Positions 34,202 through 42,671 of a stretch of DNA of 64,000 nucleotides are shown one piece after another. Source of the DNA: Bacteroidales bacterium. Its GTDB lineage: Bacteria > Bacteroidota > Bacteroidia > Bacteroidales > Marinilabiliaceae. How positions within the stretch are numbered: position 1 is the stretch's first letter; each line of letters begins with the position of its first letter. The notes beneath the pieces were generated by a model that ran no database searches, was not told the DNA's origin, and saw only the letters and a program-made list of their open reading frames with translations. A program made the translations under genes and the position numbers. The stretch spans positions 1-64,000 of the forward strand of contig QKJP01000031.1 of the NCBI GenBank assembly GCA_003249255.1, written 5' to 3'.

Positions 34202-36694
34202 ATGAATAAAGTATTATTATCATTCCTAATGTTTGTCTTTACATTATCATTTAATGTAAGTGCACAAAACACAAATGAAGATCTTGAACTGGATGACCTC
34301 TTCAACATGAGTTTCGAAGACTTAATGAATCTTGAAGTGAGAGTAGGTAACATTTCAGGTACTTCAAACATGAAACTGCCGTTAAGCGTAACCACAATAA
34401 CAGCGGAACAAATTGAATTATCTAATGCTCAAAACATTTTGCATTTAATTCAAATTTATGTTCCGGGAGCTTCCTATTGGCGCCACGATGAAGGCCCCAT
34501 GATTGGCCTAAGAGGAATCACCTCTGACCGTAACAACAAGTTACTAATGGTGGTAAACGGAATAGTTGTTAACCAAAGAGCTCACAACGGAATTGTTACA
34601 GAACTAGAAAACTGGGACATGGAAGACATTGAAAAAATCGAAGTCATCCGCGGACCGGGATCGGTAACTTATGGACCGGGTGCCATTGCCGGTGTGATAA
34701 ACATTGTTACCAAAAGTGCCGGTGAACTAAAGGGCTTTAAAGCATCGGCTCAATACGTTACCGAGTACAACAACAAAACCGTAACGGCTTCTTATGGATT
34801 CAAAAAAGACAAAGTAAAAGGTTACTTCCATGCCAGCGTTGCTAAAACAGAAGGTTTTACTCCGGATGTGATGGTTATGAACAACGACACCATAGGCTAC
34901 AGAGGTGTTGCAGGCTCTCCATTTGAAGCTCCGGCTCACACTTACATGAAGGACTTTAATGACGAACCACAAATGAAATTCTTGGCCAGTTTAAATTTCT
35001 TAGATGATTTTACATTTACTGCCAGATATAATAAAGCAGCTACTACCGTTGGAAACTCATACGTTCCTCAATCTAAGCCCATATTAGGATTCTCTTCTGA
35101 TGGAAAAGATACGATTTTTGGCAACTACGAAGACAGATCCTACCAAAGCAGTCAACAATTGATGGTTAGCTTAAAAAACAACCACAAGTTTGAAGGTTTA
35201 AATTTAGATTTAGAATCAGAAGTTGCCTTTCTTGGAAGTGACTACATGCGAACTAGAGCATCTGCGCTAGACGTCAATCAAGAACGATTTAATACTGCAT
35301 CTATTCATTTCGATGCGAATTCATTTGACAACCCTCTAAATCTTTTGCAGAACTTCTCAGAGAATTCAATCATTGCCAAAACAATGGGTGTTTATAAACT
35401 AAGCGACGCCCATAAAATAGCCTTTGGTGCAGAGTATATCCACACCAATTATGGAATTGGCTGGGGAGATGATGCAAGAACATTTAGAATGGGAGACAAT
35501 CAAAATATAATCAATGGTAGCGACTCCTACTCTTTTGGATTGGATAAATACCCAAATCCATTCATTAAAACCGATGGAACAGAAGGTATAGATTATTTCT
35601 TTGTCGGAGATGGATGGAGTACAAATGACATTGGAGTTGTAGCTGAGGCAAATCTAGGCTTTTCGAAATACTTTAATGTACTATTATCTGGTCGTTTAGA
35701 TAAAAACTCATATTCAAACTGGGTTGCATCTCCACGTATTGCCTTCATTTCGGAGTTAACCAGTAACAATGTCGTGAAGTTGGTATTACAACAGTCGAAT
35801 AAAATAAGCACTGCCGAGCAATTATACATAGCTAATAGAGCAAACAAAGACAGTGATGTGGAATCAATCACCAATGCTGAGTTTATTTACACCGGTTTAA
35901 TTGGTGAAAGCTCACTTTTGAATACTTCAATTTTCTACAACAAGCAAGATGCCATTGGATGGAGTTGGTCCCAAAGTGCAACAGCTCCTGTGGCCGATTT
36001 AGACATAGCCGGTTTTGAAGTAGACTACCAATTAAAACTAAATGACATTAATGCAGGTATCAATCACACCTACACCAAACTGCTTAAATACAAATTAAAA
36101 GAAGGAGAAATTAACTCTACTCTTTCTTACGCAGAGTACACTCCAAGATATCCAGCAAAAAAAAATGAACAAGGAGAACTAATTTCAACAGGTACAAACA
36201 TTGGTAGTGGAAAGGATCTTATTGGTATTTCAAACAATGTTACAAAACTGTATCTGGACAAATTTTTCACTAATAGAAAATATGCGTTCCATACCGAGCT
36301 TGCCTTATTTTGGGGATTTGAAGGTAACAAAGATGTAAAAGAAATTGCGGTTGATTTCGAACAGTTTAAAACAATAAACTACTATACACAAAACAACTTA
36401 AATCTCATAGGTGATCCTAATCCTGAAAAACAAGAAGCCTTATACAAAGAAGCTTTTGACGAACATAACTTTTTTGGCACAAGTATCTTCTGGAACGCAA
36501 CATTTACTGCAAAGTTATTCAAAGGGGCTTCTCTTCAACTAGGTGTTCATAACATACTGGGCAATGACTATGCAAGGATTGATGAGCAAGCAAAATCATT
36601 CGACATACAATGGAGCACGTCATCACACATTAATGCTGCCAGCTACTTCACAGAGCCACGCTCTTACTCAGCAAAATTAACTTATCAGTTTTAA
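34202..36694 (+). CDS. TonB-dependent receptor, tandem paralogue 1
   Basis: 830 residues. A signal peptide (MNKVLLSFLMFVFTLSFNVSAQ) is followed by a short acidic motif DLFNMSFEDLMNLEVRVGN, then a plug (SVTTITAEQIELSNAQNIL, GMIGLRG-type text, VIRGPGSVTYGPGAIAGVIN) and a barrel ending KLTYQF. The EDLMNLEV motif before the plug is more typical of gammaproteobacterial receptors. There is no carboxypeptidase-like N-domain and no SusD partner. Its closest relative is the next gene, with long shared stretches. Ligand unknown. A perfect 14-bp hairpin terminator follows. Confidence 0.92.
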   Translation: MNKVLLSFLMFVFTLSFNVSAQNTNEDLELDDLFNMSFEDLMNLEVRVGNISGTSNMKLPLSVTTITAEQIELSNAQNILHLIQIYVPGASYWRHDEGPMIGLRGITSDRNNKLLMVVNGIVVNQRAHNGIVTELENWDMEDIEKIEVIRGPGSVTYGPGAIAGVINIVTKSAGELKGFKASAQYVTEYNNKTVTASYGFKKDKVKGYFHASVAKTEGFTPDVMVMNNDTIGYRGVAGSPFEAPAHTYMKDFNDEPQMKFLASLNFLDDFTFTARYNKAATTVGNSYVPQSKPILGFSSDGKDTIFGNYEDRSYQSSQQLMVSLKNNHKFEGLNLDLESEVAFLGSDYMRTRASALDVNQERFNTASIHFDANSFDNPLNLLQNFSENSIIAKTMGVYKLSDAHKIAFGAEYIHTNYGIGWGDDARTFRMGDNQNIINGSDSYSFGLDKYPNPFIKTDGTEGIDYFFVGDGWSTNDIGVVAEANLGFSKYFNVLLSGRLDKNSYSNWVASPRIAFISELTSNNVVKLVLQQSNKISTAEQLYIANRANKDSDVESITNAEFIYTGLIGESSLLNTSIFYNKQDAIGWSWSQSATAPVADLDIAGFEVDYQLKLNDINAGINHTYTKLLKYKLKEGEINSTLSYAEYTPRYPAKKNEQGELISTGTNIGSGKDLIGISNNVTKLYLDKFFTNRKYAFHTELALFWGFEGNKDVKEIAVDFEQFKTINYYTQNNLNLIGDPNPEKQEALYKEAFDEHNFFGTSIFWNATFTAKLFKGASLQLGVHNILGNDYARIDEQAKSFDIQWSTSSHINAASYFTEPRSYSAKLTYQF

Positions 36695-36721
36695 GTTCGC
36701 ATAAACAATAAATCGATTTTT

Positions 36722-36756
36722 AAAACCCATTACAACTAAACTTGTAATGGGTTTTT
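36722..36756 (+). terminator. Rho-independent terminator after receptor 1
   Basis: AAAACCCATTACAA (36722-36735) and TTGTAATGGGTTTT (36742-36755) are perfect reverse complements with a 6-base loop and a T-rich tail. The two receptor genes therefore probably have separate transcripts. Confidence 0.85.
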
Positions 36757-36885
36757 CTTTTTTCCAAATTTCAATAGTTAAAAAAACTAGATTGATTAAT
36801 TAAATAAACGTAAATATTCCTAATTAATCCTAACCTCCATGGACTATAGAAGTTTCATCATTTCTTTTGCAAAAAAAAGATAATC

Positions 36886-39336
36886 ATGAAGCAAAAATTA
36901 ATCTTAATCACACTATTAACCAAGCTATTTGTTTTTCCGACAATGGCACAACTCAAATACAATTCCATCGAAAACGAACAGGATGTTCAGCTGAATGCCG
37001 AAGACATCCTTAACATGGATTTAGATGATTTGATGAACCTCGAGGTTAAAGTGGGTAACATCTCCGGTACTACCAGCAAAAGACTTCCGGTAAGTGTTAC
37101 CACCATTACAAAGGAGCAAATTGAATTATCCAATGTCCAAAACCTTCTTCACCTTATCCAGATTTATGTTCCCGGAGCATCCTACTGGCGCCACTCCGAA
37201 GGCCCAATGATTGGTATGCGCGGGATTACCTCCGACCGAAACAATAAGTTATTGATGACACTGAATGGCATTGTCATTAATCAGAAGGCACATAACGGTG
37301 TTATCCACGAACTGGAAGACTGGAACATGGAAGACATCGAAAAGGTAGAAATCATTCGCGGACCCGGTTCTGTAACCTATGGTCCCGGAGCGATCGCTGG
37401 GGTAATTAACATTGTGACCAAAAAAGCAGGTGAGTTGGATGGATTGAAAGCCTCTGCCCAGTATGTTACCAAATACAACAATAAAACAGCATCGCTTTCT
37501 TATGGTTTCAAGAAAGAAAAAGTTAAAGGTTACTTCCATGCGGGAATTGCCAAAACAGAAGGATTTATACCGGACGGTATGCTGATGACAAACGATTCCA
37601 TAAGTGTACGTGGCATTAATCAACCGGGATCTGTTTTTGAGGCTCCGGCACAAACTTACATGGGAGACTTTAATGATGAGCCACAAATAAAATTATTAGC
37701 GGATATTAACTTCTTAGATGATTTTAATTTTACAGCCAGATATAATAAATCGGGTGCGAGTGTTGGTAGTTATTCAACTCCTCAATCAAAACCAATAATT
37801 GGATTTGATGAAAAAAACAGGAAAATTCTACAAAATTATGAAGATAGATCTTTCCAAAGCCAGCAACAGCTACTATTAAGTTTAAAAAACGCTAGCCACA
37901 TTGAATCGTCTAACGTTGATATCGAAACCGAATTTGCATATACAAGTGCTGACTATTTGCGCACTCGACCAGCCTCTGAAATATATGATAGAGATCAATA
38001 TCCTTACACCAATATTTTTCATGAAACAAACAGTTTTGATAACCCATTGAATTTACTTCAAAACTTTGCTGAGAACTCGTTCATTGCCAAGACAACGGCT
38101 CTTTATAAAATCAATGATCAATACAAGGTTGCACTTGGAATAGAGTCTATTAACACACACATTGGTAAAGGCTGGGGAGATGATGCAAGAGACTTTAGAA
38201 TGGGAGATGGACAAAACATCGTTAACGGTAAAAATTCTACTTCATTTATCACCACCCCTTCTAACATTAATATTAGTAAAGCCCTTAACCCTGATAGCAT
38301 CGAAGGGAAAAAATATTTTATAGTTGGCAACGGATGGTCAACTCACGATTTAGGCTTCGTGATGGAAGCAAACCTGGAATTCAACCCATATTTCAGCCTT
38401 TTATTATCAGCCAGGGCAGATAAAAACACTTACAGTGATTGGTTATTCTCACCCCGTGCGGCTATTATCAGTGAGTTAAACGATAACCATGTTGTAAAAT
38501 TGGTTCTTCAGCAGTCGAATAAAATTAACACGGCAGAGCAGCTTTACATTGCCAACCGAACAAACAGCACAGGCGATGTAGAATCTGTAACAACTACAGA
38601 GCTTATCTACACCGGTTTAGTGAGTGACCATTCGCTGATCAACTTCAGCACATATCTTAACCAGCAAAGTGCAATAGGTTGGAATCCGGGCACAAAATCA
38701 ACAACTCCCATTGCCGATTTAAGCATTGCGGGTTTCGAATTCGACTATCAACTAAAAGCCTTTAGTGTATTTGCAGGTTTTAGTCATGCATACACCAAGC
38801 TATTAAACTACTCATTAAAAGAAAATGTTCCGCATACCTTTTTATCATATTCCGAATTCAGTTTACCCAAAACTACCGAAGAAATCGGTAGCGGAAAGGG
38901 CTTAATTGGAATTTCAGAAAACACGACAAAATTATACATCGATAAATTTTTAATGAACCGCAAATTTGCCTTACACACCGAACTGGCAACTTTTTGGAGC
39001 TTCAATGGAAGTAAAGGAGTTCAAAACGTAGTGGTGAATGCTCAAAAAACAGATGAAGATGCTGCTAAACAAAAGGCATTATATGACGAAGCATTCAATG
39101 AGCACAATTTCTTTGGAACAAGCCTTTTCTGGAATGCTACATTCTCGGCACATTTCATGGAAAAACTAACGGTACAAGTTGGGATACACAACATCTTGGG
39201 AGGTGAGCATGCTCGTATCGATGATCAGGTAAATGCATTTAACCTTGATCAGCTAACCTGGTCGAAATATGTTAACAGTGCCAACTATCTTGTAGAACCT
39301 CGCACCTATTCCTTAAAATTGACTTATAAACTATAA
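36886..39336 (+). CDS. TonB-dependent receptor, tandem paralogue 2
   Basis: 816 residues, closely related to the preceding receptor: NMDLDDLMNLEVKVGNISG, PVSVTTITKEQIELSNVQN, YVPGASYWRHSEGPMIGMRG and IRGPGSVTYGPGAIAGVIN are nearly the same, as are parts of the barrel (QQSNKINTAEQLYIANRTN). The C-terminal strand ends KLTYKL. The extracellular loop regions differ most, suggesting duplicated receptors with different ligands or phage/colicin-driven variation. It has its own terminator downstream. Confidence 0.92.
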   Translation: MKQKLILITLLTKLFVFPTMAQLKYNSIENEQDVQLNAEDILNMDLDDLMNLEVKVGNISGTTSKRLPVSVTTITKEQIELSNVQNLLHLIQIYVPGASYWRHSEGPMIGMRGITSDRNNKLLMTLNGIVINQKAHNGVIHELEDWNMEDIEKVEIIRGPGSVTYGPGAIAGVINIVTKKAGELDGLKASAQYVTKYNNKTASLSYGFKKEKVKGYFHAGIAKTEGFIPDGMLMTNDSISVRGINQPGSVFEAPAQTYMGDFNDEPQIKLLADINFLDDFNFTARYNKSGASVGSYSTPQSKPIIGFDEKNRKILQNYEDRSFQSQQQLLLSLKNASHIESSNVDIETEFAYTSADYLRTRPASEIYDRDQYPYTNIFHETNSFDNPLNLLQNFAENSFIAKTTALYKINDQYKVALGIESINTHIGKGWGDDARDFRMGDGQNIVNGKNSTSFITTPSNINISKALNPDSIEGKKYFIVGNGWSTHDLGFVMEANLEFNPYFSLLLSARADKNTYSDWLFSPRAAIISELNDNHVVKLVLQQSNKINTAEQLYIANRTNSTGDVESVTTTELIYTGLVSDHSLINFSTYLNQQSAIGWNPGTKSTTPIADLSIAGFEFDYQLKAFSVFAGFSHAYTKLLNYSLKENVPHTFLSYSEFSLPKTTEEIGSGKGLIGISENTTKLYIDKFLMNRKFALHTELATFWSFNGSKGVQNVVVNAQKTDEDAAKQKALYDEAFNEHNFFGTSLFWNATFSAHFMEKLTVQVGIHNILGGEHARIDDQVNAFNLDQLTWSKYVNSANYLVEPRTYSLKLTYKL

Positions 39337-39355
39337 GTATCTATAAATCTGAAAG

Positions 39356-39398
39356 AAGGGATAATTTCAATGTTTTGAAATTATCCCTTTTTTTTGGC
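39356..39398 (+). terminator. Rho-independent terminator after receptor 2
   Basis: AAGGGATAATTTCAA (39356-39370) pairs perfectly with TTGAAATTATCCCTT (39375-39389), followed by a T run. It may also serve the convergent gene. Confidence 0.85.
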
Positions 39399-39410
39399 AA
39401 TATTACACAA

Positions 39411-42077
39411 TTAATATGTTATAAAAACAGCCCCTTTTATCACCTGTTTAAAATATGGTAAGTCAATTGAATACCAATACGAATTCATTGTCAAAAAAGC
39501 ACCCAAATACCTTCCATCCCAAGGAGCATCGATTCCTTTCGATTGAAAGACAACCTTTCCTGTTCGATCGTATACGACAATGGTAGCATCAGGCATAGAC
39601 TCCAAACCGGCAATCACCCAATAATCATTATAGCCATCACCATTGGGCGTAAAGAAATTAGTAATCTCAACATCTAAAAAGCGAACCTCTACTTCTTGCT
39701 CAACCATACATTGATGCTGATCTAGCACTCGAACAAGATAATCGCCATTCTCGATTTCAGAGTATACAGCCCGATCCTGAAAAGCATCCCCATCTAATGA
39801 ATATTGATAAGGTTCCTGTCCTCCTGCTACCAATAGAGATATCTGCTTATAATAACTCTTATCTACATTAACTATTTGAGGATTTTCCCAAACAACAACA
39901 TCAACGTCTGGCAAGTAATTCAAACAAGCATTGCCATCTTCGATGTACAGACCTAATTTATAAGCACCCGGCACATCAGTATCAACCCAAGGAGATGTGG
40001 CATTACTGGCATCTAAAAGAAAATTATCGCCGGTCCAATTACTGCTATACGGAGCTTGTCCTCCTTCTATTTGGGGCACTAAAAACAATTCGTTTCCGCT
40101 ACAAACAGCAATATCATCAAGTGCCAGGTGAGGAGCCTCAATGGTATCTATAAAAACGGAGGCTTCTGCTTGACCAACACATCCATTATCATCTTTGAAG
40201 GTATAAGACAGGTAAAAATCTCCTGATTGAGAAGTATTCAAATAAGCATTGGCAACAGTTGATGAATCGACAACATGCATGTCGCCACTCCACAAATAAG
40301 ACTTGAATCCCCGACCCGATCCCGCTTTTACTTTTGGACTGAGAACCCCATATCCATTTCGGCAAAGGTCTAACGATTCCAATTGCACTTGAGGGTTCTC
40401 AAGCACATTAATTTCTGCATTGGCAAACTCCGATATGCATCCTTTGCTGTCTTCAACCTCAAAATATAACGCGTACTTATCTCTAGCTTTAGTTCCATAC
40501 ACGAAGGCATTTTTACCCGAAGTCGGGCTCATAAAATTCGTGGTATCTCCACTCCATTTATAAGCAACATAATCTCCAGAACCTCCACTTATTTGCGGTT
40601 TGAGAACTACTGTATGACCTTCACAAACTTCATCCGCATCAATTGTAACTTGAGGCTTAGGATTTACTTCAACATTAAACGGCAACAGTTCTCCCGGACA
40701 TCCTTCACGATCTACCACCTTATAACTCAACGAAAACACACCGACAGCACTCGCATTTAATACCGGATTTTCACTTTGTGCATTGGGATAAAGCTTCTCG
40801 GTAGCTCCACTCCAAATATGCTCGTACGGCGGCAATCCATTTAACACCTGTGGTTGTAAGCGAACATCAACACCTTCGCAAGTTGTATTTTGGAGCGGCT
40901 CCATAATAGTTATCCCATTGGTAACTTCAATGTTAAAATCTCCGATGGAGCTTTCACACCCATTACTATCCGTCACCTGAAGACCAAGATTATACATTCC
41001 CGGATTGCCGGTATTAACAGTGGGATTTTTAAAGCCATCATTACTCAAAACATCTTGTGGATCATCCCAAATGTAATCCGAATATGGTTCATCACCGCCG
41101 CTAACAATGGGATCCAAAAAAAATTCACCGCCTTTGCAAAAACTACTCTTAGCAAGTGAAACACTCGTAATTTCAATTACCTGCACGGAATACTCTTGTT
41201 CGATCAAAGGTGCAAAAACAACATCATCAATCGCAAAATCATTTCCATAAAGACTAATGGTTTCTTTGTTGATGATTTCGATCTCTACAACACCAGTCGC
41301 ATCCGATTCCCAAATTGCATAAAACTGATACCAACCAGCAACTCCAACATCAATCGGTTCATTGGTATCAGGATGAATTACAGTTCCACCAGCGCCCCCG
41401 GTAAAAGAAGCGTATTCAGCACCATTTATCCGAAAACTCATCTTAAAAGGTGCATAAAGATCAATATGCGTATTGGCAAACCATGCACTAAAAACATATT
41501 TTATCCCCTGCTGAACATTTACTTGAGTTAAAATAACCACTTCTTCTTTGTTTTGTCCGTCAAAATAGAGCATATCAATTCTACCCTCCCCGGGTGTATG
41601 ATCCTCCATGTCGATGTACCAGGGAACTCTCTCAATTGCTATTGGCGAAGTTTGAACGCCGGGCCACAAGTTTTGGGGTGAATCACCAAAGCTATAATAG
41701 CCGGCTCCCATACTTGTTGCTCCCGACACATATTGATAATGAGGGATAATTGCAACCACCTCATCCTGGGTCAATTCTTCCATATCTCCTTTGGGAAATA
41801 AGTTTTGATAGGGAAGAAAATAACTAACCTTATAAGTTGTGGATGATGATGGCGAAACAATTGGAAGCTTTGCCGGAATAGCAACACCATTCTCATCATT
41901 GATCATTAATAATTGACCCTGAGCATCCCGCCATTCAATAACTCCAACGCCTAAATCAGGTAGTTGAAGATCGTTACCTTTACAAACTTTAAGTTGAGCA
42001 TACGAATTAAGATCGCCCCAACACATGAAAATACCTGCTAAGTACAGAATCTTCATATATTGAAAGAAACGATCCAT
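39411..42077 (-). CDS. Large T9SS-exported surface protein, gliding-motility-associated C-terminus
   Basis: 888 residues. An N-terminal signal segment (ILYLAGIFMCWGDLNSYAQ) leads to a VCKGNDLQLPDLGVGVIEW segment. A CenC/CBM-like module follows (NLFPKGDMEELT to GNDFAIDDVVFAPL, about 112-300), then five or so SprB/PKD-like repeats with Lx-LxP-x-x-x-GG/NG text, and a C-terminal type B T9SS sorting domain (FFTPNGDGYNDYWVI, VYDRTGKVVFQSKG, WDGRYLGAFL). The same module occurs twice in the protein at 1-2429. It is probably surface-attached or secreted, perhaps sugar-binding. No catalytic motif is seen. Confidence 0.88.
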   Translation of the reverse strand: MDRFFQYMKILYLAGIFMCWGDLNSYAQLKVCKGNDLQLPDLGVGVIEWRDAQGQLLMINDENGVAIPAKLPIVSPSSSTTYKVSYFLPYQNLFPKGDMEELTQDEVVAIIPHYQYVSGATSMGAGYYSFGDSPQNLWPGVQTSPIAIERVPWYIDMEDHTPGEGRIDMLYFDGQNKEEVVILTQVNVQQGIKYVFSAWFANTHIDLYAPFKMSFRINGAEYASFTGGAGGTVIHPDTNEPIDVGVAGWYQFYAIWESDATGVVEIEIINKETISLYGNDFAIDDVVFAPLIEQEYSVQVIEITSVSLAKSSFCKGGEFFLDPIVSGGDEPYSDYIWDDPQDVLSNDGFKNPTVNTGNPGMYNLGLQVTDSNGCESSIGDFNIEVTNGITIMEPLQNTTCEGVDVRLQPQVLNGLPPYEHIWSGATEKLYPNAQSENPVLNASAVGVFSLSYKVVDREGCPGELLPFNVEVNPKPQVTIDADEVCEGHTVVLKPQISGGSGDYVAYKWSGDTTNFMSPTSGKNAFVYGTKARDKYALYFEVEDSKGCISEFANAEINVLENPQVQLESLDLCRNGYGVLSPKVKAGSGRGFKSYLWSGDMHVVDSSTVANAYLNTSQSGDFYLSYTFKDDNGCVGQAEASVFIDTIEAPHLALDDIAVCSGNELFLVPQIEGGQAPYSSNWTGDNFLLDASNATSPWVDTDVPGAYKLGLYIEDGNACLNYLPDVDVVVWENPQIVNVDKSYYKQISLLVAGGQEPYQYSLDGDAFQDRAVYSEIENGDYLVRVLDQHQCMVEQEVEVRFLDVEITNFFTPNGDGYNDYWVIAGLESMPDATIVVYDRTGKVVFQSKGIDAPWDGRYLGAFLTMNSYWYSIDLPYFKQVIKGAVFITY

Positions 42078-42671
42078 AAGCGATATTATTCAAACTCACT
42101 TTCAGTATCCCAATCTATAAGGTAGCTTCAAATGAAGTAGGTTGACAATTGCCTTTTGAGGTTTTGCGCTAATTCATAGGTCAAGCAATACTTGAAGAAG
42201 ACTAACCTTTACATCAGTTAAAAACAAACGACATCAAGTGCACAAATTAGGTCTCATATTAATAAAATGCTCCTAAACCATAGACCCCAAAAAGGTAAAT
42301 CCCAACGATCTGCCAGAAAAAAACAAAGTTCAGTCATGCTCTTTCGATTTCAAATCAATGCACCTACGGTAAAAGACAGCTCCATGGACTTAAAAAAAAC
42401 CTCATAAGCACCCCATATCCAACAAAATCTTAACATTACATTTAATATTTCCCATTAATTTTGTGATCAACAGTTAAGATTTAAAATGTAACAAATCACA
42501 AAGAACCAAACCGTCCAAGAAGAGATGATAAGAACTTTTGTATGTTTCATTACCTCTTAATTTACATAATAACACCATAACTAAACTCGACTGTGATATA
42601 GAAAAAAATAGGAACATCATAGCATATTCGGGTTTGCAATTTAAACAACTTAAATTAATTCAAGATTTAAA
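42078..42671. other. Gene-free stretch between divergent secreted-protein genes
   Basis: 594 AT-rich bases. A TAATTTTG box at 42456-42463 on the plus strand is a possible promoter for the 951-residue protein, leaving a 5' leader of about 200 bases. No riboswitch, RNA gene or repeat of the families described here was seen. Confidence 0.4.
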
